A stretch of 37,800 nucleotides of DNA from Lachnospiraceae bacterium (GCA_016282435.1 JAEEKN010000190.1:1-37800), one strand, 5' to 3'; counted from the first letter of the stretch, positions 19,474 through 27,837 are shown. Notes: generated by a model from the letters alone, not told the origin. Numbers and translations are program-made.

Positions 19474-20856
19474 ATGGAAGAAAAGAATGATTTGGTAGTT
19501 GTGGAAAAAGAGGAGATTTCCGAAGACCCGACTGAAGATTTTGCAGAAGAACTGGAAGAAATGGAGCATGAAGCCGAGGATAATGAACTGATAAAGACTC
19601 TCGGTGAATCAATAAACAAACAGGTAGAACTTGAACTGGAACCTCTGGTACCCGACGGTACGGAGGAGGTTCCGGAAAGTGAGCCTGACAGTCCCGAGGA
19701 ACCTCCGAAAGGATTCCGGGGATTTATAAAAAGAGTTCCGACGTGGATTTATATCGTCACCGGAATATTAGCATTTATAGTAATACTCGTAGTGATATTA
19801 AATGCCAGCGGTCTCGGAGAAAAGCTTCTCATAAAGCTAGGAGCGAATGTGGCAGCCATTACGGTTGACTATAAACCTCTCGATTTTGAGAATATCGAAA
19901 TAGACACGGAAAATGTCGAAGATATATCGGAATTTATGGATCTGCTCACTCCGATACCTACGGAAGAACTGACTCCTACACCGGAGCCGACGCCCACACC
20001 TCCGCTGTATGATAAAAAGATCATAAACATACTTTTACTTGGTGAAGAGTGTATAGGAAGCGGTTCAAGCAGGGGCAGAACCGATATGATAGTTTTGGCT
20101 ACCATAGATACCATCACGAAAACGGTAAAACTGACCTCGCTTATGCGTGACAGTTTTGTTCAGATCCCGGGATATGACGACAACAGGATAAATGCTGCAT
20201 ATGCTCTGGGTGGAGTGCCGCTTCTGTATCAGACCATAGAGAAGAACTTTGATATAGTTCCTGATAACTATGTACTGGTGAGATTTGATGATTTTGAAAA
20301 AGTGGTAGATTCTGTCGGCGGTGTGGACATCACATTGTCAAAAACCGAAGCCAAATATCTGAATAAAACAAACTATATTTCAAAGCCTCAGTACAGGACT
20401 GTCGTTGAAGGACTGAACCATATGAACGGTAATCAGGCTCTGGGATACTGCCGAGTAAGATATGTGGCACATGACGGTGAGAAGAACGATTTCGGTCGTA
20501 CCACAAGACACAGGGTCATGATATCGGCACTGGTGGAAAAAATAAAGAACCTGGGATATACGGATCTTTTCAGGGTAGCTATGGAGTGCCTGCCGATGGT
20601 AACAACAGATGTCACAGCAGATGAGATAGAGAAGTACATTCATATGGTACTGGATATCGGCGGAGCAGACATCAATATAAAAGAAATGCGTATACCCGCT
20701 GACGGAACTTATAATTTTGTAACTATAAGAAAGATGAGTGTCACCCAGCTCGATATACAAAAGAACAAAGAATTATTACATGAATTTATATACGGGGAAA
20801 ATGTAACTGAAGGGGATAAAGATAATGGAAATACAAATGTGGAGGGAAATCCTTGA
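19474..20856 (+). CDS. LCP family protein 2 (paralogue of the preceding gene), Pro/Thr linker
   Basis: DMIVLATIDTITKTVKLTSLMRDSFVQIPGYDDNRINAAYALGG, HMNGNQALGYCRVRYVA, DFGRTTRHRVM; extracytoplasmic linker TPIPTEELTPTPEPTPTPP. Confidence 0.94.
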   Translation: MEEKNDLVVVEKEEISEDPTEDFAEELEEMEHEAEDNELIKTLGESINKQVELELEPLVPDGTEEVPESEPDSPEEPPKGFRGFIKRVPTWIYIVTGILAFIVILVVILNASGLGEKLLIKLGANVAAITVDYKPLDFENIEIDTENVEDISEFMDLLTPIPTEELTPTPEPTPTPPLYDKKIINILLLGEECIGSGSSRGRTDMIVLATIDTITKTVKLTSLMRDSFVQIPGYDDNRINAAYALGGVPLLYQTIEKNFDIVPDNYVLVRFDDFEKVVDSVGGVDITLSKTEAKYLNKTNYISKPQYRTVVEGLNHMNGNQALGYCRVRYVAHDGEKNDFGRTTRHRVMISALVEKIKNLGYTDLFRVAMECLPMVTTDVTADEIEKYIHMVLDIGGADINIKEMRIPADGTYNFVTIRKMSVTQLDIQKNKELLHEFIYGENVTEGDKDNGNTNVEGNP

Positions 20857-21628
20857 ACCTTATGCTTTGGCCGTGGATGAGCTGAAAGTAAAGTTTGAGC
20901 ATGTTCAGAACTCGTACAGAAATGCCGGATTATATTCACCCATAGAACAGATTTACGGGCGTGTAAAATCTATATCGTCATTGCTTGAGAAAGTTCAGAA
21001 GAAGCATATATCTCTCGATGATATAGAGGATAATATAGATGACATAGCCGGAATAAGGATAATATGCCAGTTCGTGGAGGATATATACAAGGTAGCCGAA
21101 CTGATAAACAAGAGAAGCGATATGATAGTCATAGAGGAGACTGACTATGTAAAGAATCAGAAGTCTTCCGGTTACAGAAGTTATCATATGGTGGTAAAGT
21201 ATGTGGTGGAAACCATAAACGGACCCAAGGAGCTTCATGTAGAAATCCAGATCAGAACCCTGGCTATGAATTTCTGGGCGACTATAGAGCATTCACTGCA
21301 GTATAAGTACAAGCAGAACATGCCTGCTTCACTGCGTGCCAGACTTCTTAAAGCAGCTGATGCCATCGGAGTCCTTGACAGTGAGATGGCTGAGGTACGT
21401 GAGGAAATCATGGATGCCCAGAACACATTTACATTACGTACGAATCTTGTGGCAGACATACTGAACAATATCCAGAATCTGTATAAGGCTGCTAACAAGC
21501 GTGAGATTATAAAGATACAGGATGAATTCTTTAAGATATATGCATCGGAAGATCTGGAGCATCTGGAACGTTTTGCAAAGGAACTTGATACCATTTCGGA
21601 AGGCTACAGAGCACAGAGCTTGAGGTAG
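20825..21628 (+). CDS. Small alarmone (p)ppGpp synthetase, RelQ/YjbM (SasB) type
   Basis: PYALAVDELKVKFE, SPIEQIYGRVKSISSLLEK, DIAGIRIICQFVEDIY, VKNQKSSGYRSYHMVVKY, HVEIQIRTLAMNFWATIEHSLQYKY; no HD domain. Overlaps the LCP2 stop by 32 bp. Confidence 0.95.
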   Translation: MEIQMWREILEPYALAVDELKVKFEHVQNSYRNAGLYSPIEQIYGRVKSISSLLEKVQKKHISLDDIEDNIDDIAGIRIICQFVEDIYKVAELINKRSDMIVIEETDYVKNQKSSGYRSYHMVVKYVVETINGPKELHVEIQIRTLAMNFWATIEHSLQYKYKQNMPASLRARLLKAADAIGVLDSEMAEVREEIMDAQNTFTLRTNLVADILNNIQNLYKAANKREIIKIQDEFFKIYASEDLEHLERFAKELDTISEGYRAQSLR

Positions 21629-21641
21629 TAGATGAGAAATT

Positions 21642-21745
21642 TTATACTCGTTAAAGTTTTTAATTACACCTCATCCGGCTGCTTTGCAGCCACCTTCTCC
21701 TCAAGGGGAGGCTTAAAGTGAAAATATATACGTTAATGAGTATAA
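21642..21745. repeat. Repeat element A: MITE-like, 104 bp, 13-bp terminal inverted repeats (12/13)
   Basis: TTATACTCGTTAA (21642-21654) versus TTAATGAGTATAA (21733-21745), with internal hairpins GGCTGC-ttt-GCAGCC and CTCC-tcaa-GGGGAG. Degenerate relatives at 22182-22211 and (reverse) 25972-26026. Confidence 0.65.
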
Positions 21746-21895
21746 CAAAACAGAAGATATCCCCCACCTCTTAGCGTAGCGAAGGTGGGGGAAAATCTTC
21801 GTTTCAGGCGGGGTTAAAGCCCCGCCTGAAATGAGATGCGAAGCATCGTTTTGTTACCGAGGAAACGCTGAAAGCGTTTTCGAGGTGACATTGAC
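21741..21895 (+). repeat. Repeat element B copy 1 (with internal 77-bp insertion)
   Basis: TATAACAAAACAGAAGA…GATGCGAAGCATCGTTTTGTTACCGAGGAAACGCTGAAAGCGTTTTCGAGGTGACATTGAC; the same unit occurs at 24565 and 27188. Confidence 0.8.
21758..21834. repeat. 77-bp double-hairpin insertion inside repeat B copy 1
   Basis: CCCCCACCT…AAGGTGGGGG and TTTCAGGCGGGG-ttaaag-CCCCGCCTGAAA; absent from repeat B copies 2 and 3. Confidence 0.65.
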
Positions 21896-21900
21896 TTAAT

Positions 21901-21944
21901 AAAAGACAGGGGAGGGCAGATATGTACCGATTCCTGTCTTTTTT
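21901..21944 (+). terminator. Rho-independent terminator of the LCP/alarmone synthetase operon
   Basis: AAAAGACAGG…CCTGTCTTTTTT. Confidence 0.85.
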
Positions 21945-21979
21945 GAGGTGATAATAACAGTTATACCGAATTAGTGTAT

Positions 21980-22178
21980 TTATTCACGTTACTATTCACA
22001 GCTGTTCAAAACGCACTCATAAACCTTCCGTCTGCGCCGGAAGTCGTCGCATTCGCGACTTATGTTTACTCGTGAGTTTTGTCCAGCTTCCACTGCTTAA
22101 TCTGCATAAATGCCTGCCTGCAAGCAAGCTTGCGTCAGGCATTCACGGCAGATTAGCTGTGAATAGTAACTTATTCAC
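21980..22178. mobile_element. Repeat element D: 183-bp MITE-like element (21988-22170) with perfect 16-bp TIRs and flanking 8-bp direct repeats
   Basis: GTTACTATTCACAGCT (21988-22003) and its exact reverse complement AGCTGTGAATAGTAAC (22155-22170); TTATTCAC directly flanks both ends (21980-21987, 22171-22178). Two internal cruciform arms; no ORF. Confidence 0.75.
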
Positions 22179-22181
22179 ACA

Positions 22182-22211
22182 TTATCCGACTGCTTTGCAG
22201 TGGACTTCTTC
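22182..22211. repeat. Degenerate fragment of repeat element A
   Basis: TTATCCGACTGCTTTGCAGTGGACTTCTTC resembles TCATCCGGCTGCTTTGCAGCCACCTTCTCC of element A. Confidence 0.55.
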
Positions 22212-22241
22212 TTGACAAAAAAGCTGAAAATATAGTAAAAT
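22212..22241 (+). promoter_or_regulatory. Promoter TTGACA-N18-TAAAAT upstream of the rRNA methyltransferase gene
   Basis: Consensus -35; -10 at 18 bp spacing; abuts the repeat A fragment. Confidence 0.6.
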
Positions 22242-22284
22242 TATAATTTATAGGAAGAAAAGAACTTAAAAATGGACGGGGAAA

Positions 22285-23784
22285 ATGGAAGATAATAAAA
22301 ACTGGCTTCCGGGAGAATTCCTGGATGAAATGAAAAAGATGCTGGGAAGTGAATACGAGGATTTCGTAAACTCATATGATAAAGAGTATTACAGGGGAAT
22401 GAGATGTAATACTTTAAAAACCGACCCATCCGAGTTTGAAGAGAAAGCTCCGTTCATTTCCGGAAGAATTCCGTGGACAGATAACGGTTATTACACCAAA
22501 GAAGACGATCAGCCCGCAAAACACCCATATTATTTTGCGGGACTGTACTATATTCAGGAGCCTAGTGCCATGCTACCGGCTCAGATACTCCCGGTAGAAC
22601 CGGGGGACAAGGTGCTCGATCTGTGTGCTGCACCGGGAGGAAAAACCACCGAACTGGGTGCAAAGCTATCGGGTAAAGGGGTACTTGTAAGTAATGATAT
22701 CAGTGCCTCAAGAGCAAAAGCCCTCGTAAAAAACGTTGAACTTTTTGGGATAAAGAATGCAGTGGTCATAAGCGAAGCTCCGGACAAGCTGGCCGAACGC
22801 ATGGAAGGATATTTTGATAAAATCCTGGTGGATGCACCGTGCTCCGGAGAAGGAATGTTCAGAAAAGTACATTCTATCGCAAAGAACTGGGAACAGTACG
22901 GCTCTCAGTATTATGCTGATATTCAGAGACAGGTTCTTCCTTCTGCAGTAAAGATGTTAAGGCCGGGCGGATATATGGTATATTCCACTTGTACTTTTTC
23001 AAGGCTTGAAGATGAGGACAGTATAAAGTTTATCCTCGAAAACTATCCCGATATGGAAGTTGTCGATGCCATAGACTTTGATGATGAAAGATATAAAGGA
23101 TTTTGCAAGGGATTTTCAGACGAGGATGACTCAAAGTCAGGAAATGTCAATCTGAATAAAACTATCAGACTGTTTCCTCATCGTATAAACGGAGAGGGAC
23201 ACTTTGTAGCATTACTTCGAAAGAAAAGTACCATGGATTCCGGGTTAACCGAAAATGACGGAAGTACAGGTGCTTTGCAGTCTGCTGAAAAGAACGGTGA
23301 CAGTAATCAGGAAAATATAAAGAAAAATACATATGATACCACTCTCAGAAAAAAATACAAAAAAGTTAGTAATGAAGCCTTTGACTTTTTTGAGAAAATC
23401 GGATTTGAGATAAACGCATCAAAACTCTGGGTAAATGATGACAGGATATTCATGATGCCCGACGGATTACCGGACCTGAACAAACTGAGAGTCTTAAGAA
23501 CGGGATTGTTCCTGGGTGAGATGAAAAAGGAACGGTTTGAACCGTCACAATCCCTGGCACTGGCTCTTAAAAAGAGTGAATATGACAATGTGCTGGAATT
23601 AAGTTCTTCTGACGACAGAACTGTCAGGTACCTAAAGTGTGAAAGCATAGATCTCGACGACGCGGAAGATAATGTCAGGGATGGATATTGCCTGGTAACT
23701 GTCGACGGACATCCTCTGGGATGGGGTAAAGTAGACAAAGGAAGGTTTAAGAATAAATATCTGCCTTCCTGGAGATTACAGTAA
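22285..23784 (+). CDS. RsmF/RsmB-type 16S rRNA m5C methyltransferase (NOL1/NOP2/Sun family)
   Basis: VLDLCAAPGGKTTELGAKL, ILVDAPCSGEGMFRK, LRPGGYMVYSTCTFSRLEDE, FPHRINGEGHFVALLRK. Confidence 0.94.
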   Translation: MEDNKNWLPGEFLDEMKKMLGSEYEDFVNSYDKEYYRGMRCNTLKTDPSEFEEKAPFISGRIPWTDNGYYTKEDDQPAKHPYYFAGLYYIQEPSAMLPAQILPVEPGDKVLDLCAAPGGKTTELGAKLSGKGVLVSNDISASRAKALVKNVELFGIKNAVVISEAPDKLAERMEGYFDKILVDAPCSGEGMFRKVHSIAKNWEQYGSQYYADIQRQVLPSAVKMLRPGGYMVYSTCTFSRLEDEDSIKFILENYPDMEVVDAIDFDDERYKGFCKGFSDEDDSKSGNVNLNKTIRLFPHRINGEGHFVALLRKKSTMDSGLTENDGSTGALQSAEKNGDSNQENIKKNTYDTTLRKKYKKVSNEAFDFFEKIGFEINASKLWVNDDRIFMMPDGLPDLNKLRVLRTGLFLGEMKKERFEPSQSLALALKKSEYDNVLELSSSDDRTVRYLKCESIDLDDAEDNVRDGYCLVTVDGHPLGWGKVDKGRFKNKYLPSWRLQ

Positions 23785-23787
23785 AAA

Positions 23788-24501
23788 ATGGACAGAATAG
23801 ATAAATTACTATCGAACTATGGTGGAGTGTCGAGAGCCGAAGCCAAAAATCTGCTTAAAGCCGGACGGGTATCGGTAAACGGAACGCCGGTACGGGATCC
23901 TGCTTTTAAAGCCGGGGAATCGGATGAAATCCTCTTAGAAGGGAAAAAGATAATCACGAAGAAATACAGGTATTTTATGTTAAACAAACCTGCAGGATAT
24001 ATATCTTCGACCGAGAAGGAACCTGGGGATGACAGCCCGAATGTGATCGACCTGTTTAAGGAGGAAGGAATAAAAGGGTTGTTTCCTGTCGGAAGACTTG
24101 ATAAAGATACTACAGGGCTTTTGATCGTTACAAACGACGGAGAACTCGGACACAGGCTGACCTCACCGGGAAAACATGTTGATAAGACTTATGAGGCCAA
24201 GGTCAAGGGCATATTGACTCAGGAACATGTTGCCTCATTCAGTAAAGGATTTGATTTTAAAGAGTTCTCATCTGCGCCGGCGGTTCTGGAGATTTTGAAA
24301 GTGAATGAAACCACGGAATATTCAGTTGCCAGAGTAACGATAAGTGAGGGCAAGTTCCACCAGGTAAAGCGTATGTTTTTGAAAGTCGGATGTGAGGTAG
24401 TGGAACTAAAGCGCATATCCATGGGAAATATGAAGCTTGATGAAAGCTTGAAACCCGGTGAATACAGGGAACTTAGCGAAGATGAAGTAAAAAATATATA
24501 G
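23788..24501 (+). CDS. RsuA-family pseudouridine synthase
   Basis: S4 domain RIDKLLSNYGGVSRAEAKNLLKAGRVSVNG, LNKPAGYISSTE, LFPVGRLDKDTTGLLIVTNDGELGHRL, SEGKFHQVKRMFLKVGCEVVELKRISMG. Confidence 0.95.
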   Translation: MDRIDKLLSNYGGVSRAEAKNLLKAGRVSVNGTPVRDPAFKAGESDEILLEGKKIITKKYRYFMLNKPAGYISSTEKEPGDDSPNVIDLFKEEGIKGLFPVGRLDKDTTGLLIVTNDGELGHRLTSPGKHVDKTYEAKVKGILTQEHVASFSKGFDFKEFSSAPAVLEILKVNETTEYSVARVTISEGKFHQVKRMFLKVGCEVVELKRISMGNMKLDESLKPGEYRELSEDEVKNI

Positions 24502-24564
24502 ATGTTAGAGGCTGATTGACGAGGTCGTATTAAATTAGTTAATCAGAATAATTGCGCTTAAGAT

Positions 24565-24642
24565 TATAACAAAACAGAAGAGATGCGAAGCATCGTTTTG
24601 TTACCGAGGAAACGCTGAAGGCGTTTTCGAGGTGACTTTGAC
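24565..24642 (+). repeat. Repeat element B copy 2 (uninterrupted)
   Basis: TATAACAAAACAGAAGAGATGCGAAGCATCGTTTTGTTACCGAGGAAACGCTGAAGGCGTTTTCGAGGTGACTTTGAC. Confidence 0.8.
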
Positions 24643-24668
24643 ATAGAATTACAGATATAAGGTGAAAT

Positions 24669-25337
24669 ATGAAAATTCTGGATAATATAGAAGCCGTGAT
24701 ATTTGATATGGACGGTACACTGGTGGATTCCATGTGGATGTGGAAGCAGATAGATATAGATTATCTCGGAAAATTCGGGATGGAGCTTCCGGAAGACCTG
24801 CAAGAATCCATAGAAGGTATGAGTTTCAGAGAGACGGCAGTGTATATCAAAAACAGGTTCAATATTCCTGAAGACATAGAAACCATGATGGATACATGGA
24901 ATAATATGGCATATGAATTCTACAAAACAAAGGTGGATTTTAAGCCGGGAGCCAGAGATTTTGTACTGGAATTAATGAAAAGAGGGATAAAAACAGGAAT
25001 AGCTACCAGTAATTCAAACGAACTGGTGGATGCGGTACTGGGACACCTTGATGCAAAAGACTATTTTCAGGAAATACACACATCTTCTGAAGTGGAACAT
25101 GGAAAGCCATATCCGGATATCTATCTTCTGGTGGCTGAAAAACTGGGTGTGGCACCGGAAAAATGTCTGGTGTTTGAAGATATCCTTCCGGGAATACTGG
25201 CCGGAAAAGCGGCAGGTATGAAAGTATGTGCGGTATATGATGATTATTCGCATCAGGAATTATCCGTAAAGATAAAGAATGCCGATTATTATTTCAAGGG
25301 ATTTGATATTCTGATGGAAAATAAATCATTTTTGTGA
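24669..25337 (+). CDS. HAD-superfamily phosphatase (beta-phosphoglucomutase-like)
   Basis: AVIFDMDGTLVDSMWMW, GIATSNSNELVDAVL, HGKPYPDIYLLVAEKLGVAPEKCLVFEDILPGILAGKAAGMKVCAV. Confidence 0.93.
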   Translation: MKILDNIEAVIFDMDGTLVDSMWMWKQIDIDYLGKFGMELPEDLQESIEGMSFRETAVYIKNRFNIPEDIETMMDTWNNMAYEFYKTKVDFKPGARDFVLELMKRGIKTGIATSNSNELVDAVLGHLDAKDYFQEIHTSSEVEHGKPYPDIYLLVAEKLGVAPEKCLVFEDILPGILAGKAAGMKVCAVYDDYSHQELSVKIKNADYYFKGFDILMENKSFL

Positions 25338-25357
25338 TTACCGGGATGAGGTGGAAT

Positions 25358-25945
25358 ATGAATTTTAAGAAAAAGGGCGAGCTGGGTTATATCAGCTTCA
25401 TGAAGTCGTTTAACCTGCTGGTAGCGATAGTATTGTTCGTTATAGCAGCTGTTATATTTATCATAGGTATGTCCATATACGATACCAAGGGTAATATTCT
25501 GACGATAGTAGGTGCATTGTTTATTATCCCCGCAGCCAGATTTATGACGGTATGGTTCCTGTTCCTGCCGTTTAAGTCAGCTGCGAAAGAACAGTATGAT
25601 AAAGTGTTTTCTCTGATGAAACAGGGTAATCTACTGTATACTGATGTAATATTTACATCAACAGAAAAGGCATACGGAGCCATGTTCCTGGTCCTCACAG
25701 GGGATAAAATACTGGCATATGTACCTAAAAATTGCAATAAGCTGCAGGATTACCTGGCAGATATCATAAAAAGACGTGCTTTTGATATAAAAGTAACATG
25801 TACCGATGATGAAAAGAAATTCGAAAACTTTTTAAAGAGTGCAGATTCCTATGCTGAAAAGGTTTTTGAGGACGAAGATGAGAGAACAGGTGCTGATAAG
25901 GAAAGAGCCAGACTGATGGAAGTGCTTGAAAGTTTCATGCCTTAA
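25358..25945 (+). CDS. Conserved hypothetical membrane protein (two TM segments)
   Basis: LLVAIVLFVIAAVIFIIGM and ILTIVGALFIIPAARFMTVWFLF. Start chosen at ATG 25358 (RBS gaggtgg). Confidence 0.7.
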   Translation: MNFKKKGELGYISFMKSFNLLVAIVLFVIAAVIFIIGMSIYDTKGNILTIVGALFIIPAARFMTVWFLFLPFKSAAKEQYDKVFSLMKQGNLLYTDVIFTSTEKAYGAMFLVLTGDKILAYVPKNCNKLQDYLADIIKRRAFDIKVTCTDDEKKFENFLKSADSYAEKVFEDEDERTGADKERARLMEVLESFMP

Positions 25946-25971
25946 TGACTTTGATACACATGCAGTGAATG

Positions 25972-26026
25972 TTTTATACTCATAAATATATACTTTTTTG
26001 CTTTAAGACTTCTCATTGAGGGAAAG
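25972..26026 (-). repeat. Degenerate, reverse-oriented fragment of repeat element A
   Basis: TTTTATACTCATAAATATATACTTTTTTGCTTTAAGACTTCTCATTGAGGGAAAG aligns with the reverse complement of 21690-21747. Confidence 0.55.
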
Positions 26027-26062
26027 CTGACTTATGATGTGACATTGACATCGTTAAGTCAG
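26027..26062. repeat. Intergenic hairpin
   Basis: CTGACTTA-t-GATGT-gacattg-ACATC-gt-TAAGTCAG. Confidence 0.6.
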
Positions 26063-26109
26063 TGTTAATTCAATGATCTGTATATGAATGCAATATAAGG
26101 AAAAAGAAA

Positions 26110-27192
26110 ATGCGTGAAATAATCGTCGGGAAAAATGAGGACGGACAGCGTCTGGACAGAATACTTACGAGGCTTTTTCCCAATGCCGGAAAAGGCTTTA
26201 TTTTTAAGATGCTGAGAAAAAAGAATATTGTTCTGAACGGTAAAAAAGCGGAAGGCAGCGAGAGACTGGCTGTCGGCGATGAGATAAAGCTGTTTTTTTC
26301 TGAAGAGTCATATGAGAAGCTCACCGGAGGGAATACCGGAGCTTTAATAAGTGGGGATAATAAAAAAGAAACCGGTGATATACGCGGGAATATAAAAAAT
26401 CAAGGGAACAAAGTAAGTCAGGATAAAAAGTCGAAGTCGTCCGGTAACTTCCGGGAAATGATAGTATATGAAGATGAAGATGTGATAATACTTAATAAAC
26501 CTAAAGGAGTGTTGTCACAGAAGGCAAGTGATAACGATATTTCCCTAAATGAAATGCTGATATCATATATGTTGGAACAAGGGATGATTGATGAAAAACA
26601 GCTGTCCACTTTCAGACCCTCCATGTGCAACAGACTGGACAGGAATACTTCGGGACTGATATGCGGAGGAAAAACGCTAAAAGGACTTCGGGGACTCTCG
26701 GATCTGTTTAGGTCTAGGGACTTAAATAAATACTATCTTTGTATAGTATTGGGAACAGTAGAGAAAGAAGAACGTATCGAAGGGTATTTAAGTAAGGACG
26801 AAAAAACAAATAAAGTAAAGATATCCGGAATATCAAAAGAAAGCTCACCGGTTAATGAAAAAAGCGAACATGGCTCCGATTTAAAAGAATCAAAGATTGC
26901 CACAAAATATAAGCCGGTAAAAACCGGAAACGGATGTACACTTTTGGAAGTAGAACTTCTGACGGGAAAAACTCACCAGATAAGAGCTCATCTTGCTTCA
27001 ATCGGGCATCCTATAGCAGGAGATATGAAGTACGGTGATGAGGGATTTAACCGTATGGTAAGGGACAGATATAAAGTCAGGAGTCAGTTGCTTTTTGCAT
27101 ATAGACTGGAATTCCCAAAAGACTGCGGGGAGCTCACACAGCTTAACGGAAAGGAAATAAGACTCGAAAAACCGGCGGAGTTTTTTATATAA
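26110..27192 (+). CDS. RluA-family pseudouridine synthase with S4 domain and Lys/Ser-rich insertions
   Basis: QRLDRILTRLFPNAGKGFIFKMLRKKNIVLNGKKA, DVIILNKPKGVLSQ, NRLDRNTSGLICGGKT, TGKTHQIRAHLASIGHPIAGDMKYGD. Confidence 0.94.
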   Translation: MREIIVGKNEDGQRLDRILTRLFPNAGKGFIFKMLRKKNIVLNGKKAEGSERLAVGDEIKLFFSEESYEKLTGGNTGALISGDNKKETGDIRGNIKNQGNKVSQDKKSKSSGNFREMIVYEDEDVIILNKPKGVLSQKASDNDISLNEMLISYMLEQGMIDEKQLSTFRPSMCNRLDRNTSGLICGGKTLKGLRGLSDLFRSRDLNKYYLCIVLGTVEKEERIEGYLSKDEKTNKVKISGISKESSPVNEKSEHGSDLKESKIATKYKPVKTGNGCTLLEVELLTGKTHQIRAHLASIGHPIAGDMKYGDEGFNRMVRDRYKVRSQLLFAYRLEFPKDCGELTQLNGKEIRLEKPAEFFI

Positions 27193-27263
27193 CAAAATAG
27201 AAGATGCGGAGCATCGTTTTGTTACCGAGGAAACGCTGCAGGCGTTTTCAAAGTGACTGTGAC
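27188..27263 (+). repeat. Repeat element B copy 3, beginning at the rluA-like stop codon
   Basis: TATAACAAAATAGAAGATGCGGAGCATCGTTTTGTTACCGAGGAAACGCTGCAGGCGTTTTCAAAGTGACTGTGAC. Confidence 0.78.
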
Positions 27264-27285
27264 ATCGGTTCAAAGGAGGAAAAGT

Positions 27286-27819
27286 ATGCCATCTTGGAAT
27301 TCCAGAGGGCTTCGAGGATCGGCCCTTGAAGAGAGCATAAATATGACAAATGATAAATACAGGGAACAAAAGCTTGCTCTCATACAGAAAATTCCGACTC
27401 CCATTACGCCTGTTGAGATGGATAAGGCTCACGGGCACATAACCCTGGCATATTTTGATAAAAAAAGTACTGTAGACTACATAGGTGTGGTACAGGGAGT
27501 TCCGGTATGCTTTGATGCGAAGGAATGCGCTTCGGATACTTTTGCACTCCAGAACATCCATGAGCATCAGGTCCTGTTTATGCGAGATTTTGAAGCGCAG
27601 GAAGGGATAGCATTTATCCTGATATATTTTACTAAACGTGATAGCTACTATTATATGCGTGATGAGGAACTCGAAAAATACTGGAAGAGGGCTGAAGACG
27701 GCGGGAGAAAAAGCTTTAGAATCGACGAACTGGATGAGGAGTACTTTTTTAAATCCAAGAATGGGTTCTATATACCGTATCTTGAGCTTTTGAACAGGGA
27801 CCTGGCTTCAAGAGACTAG
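27286..27819 (+). CDS. recU: Holliday junction resolvase
   Basis: SWNSRGLRGSALEESINMTNDKYREQKLALIQKIPTPITPV, STVDYIGVVQGVPVCFDAKECASDTFALQNIHEHQVLFMRDFEAQEGIAFILI resembles B. subtilis RecU. RBS AAAGGAGGA precedes ATG 27286. Confidence 0.93.
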   Translation: MPSWNSRGLRGSALEESINMTNDKYREQKLALIQKIPTPITPVEMDKAHGHITLAYFDKKSTVDYIGVVQGVPVCFDAKECASDTFALQNIHEHQVLFMRDFEAQEGIAFILIYFTKRDSYYYMRDEELEKYWKRAEDGGRKSFRIDELDEEYFFKSKNGFYIPYLELLNRDLASRD

Positions 27820-27837
27820 ATAACGATAAAAAAACAG

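Noticed and set aside
19950-20010. Repetitive sequence coding TPTPEPTPTPP in LCP2
   Set aside because: Ordinary Pro/Thr linker in an extracytoplasmic protein, not a separate element.
21642-22211. Complete IS element or prophage in the repeat-rich gap
   Set aside because: No transposase or phage ORF; only short non-coding repeats.
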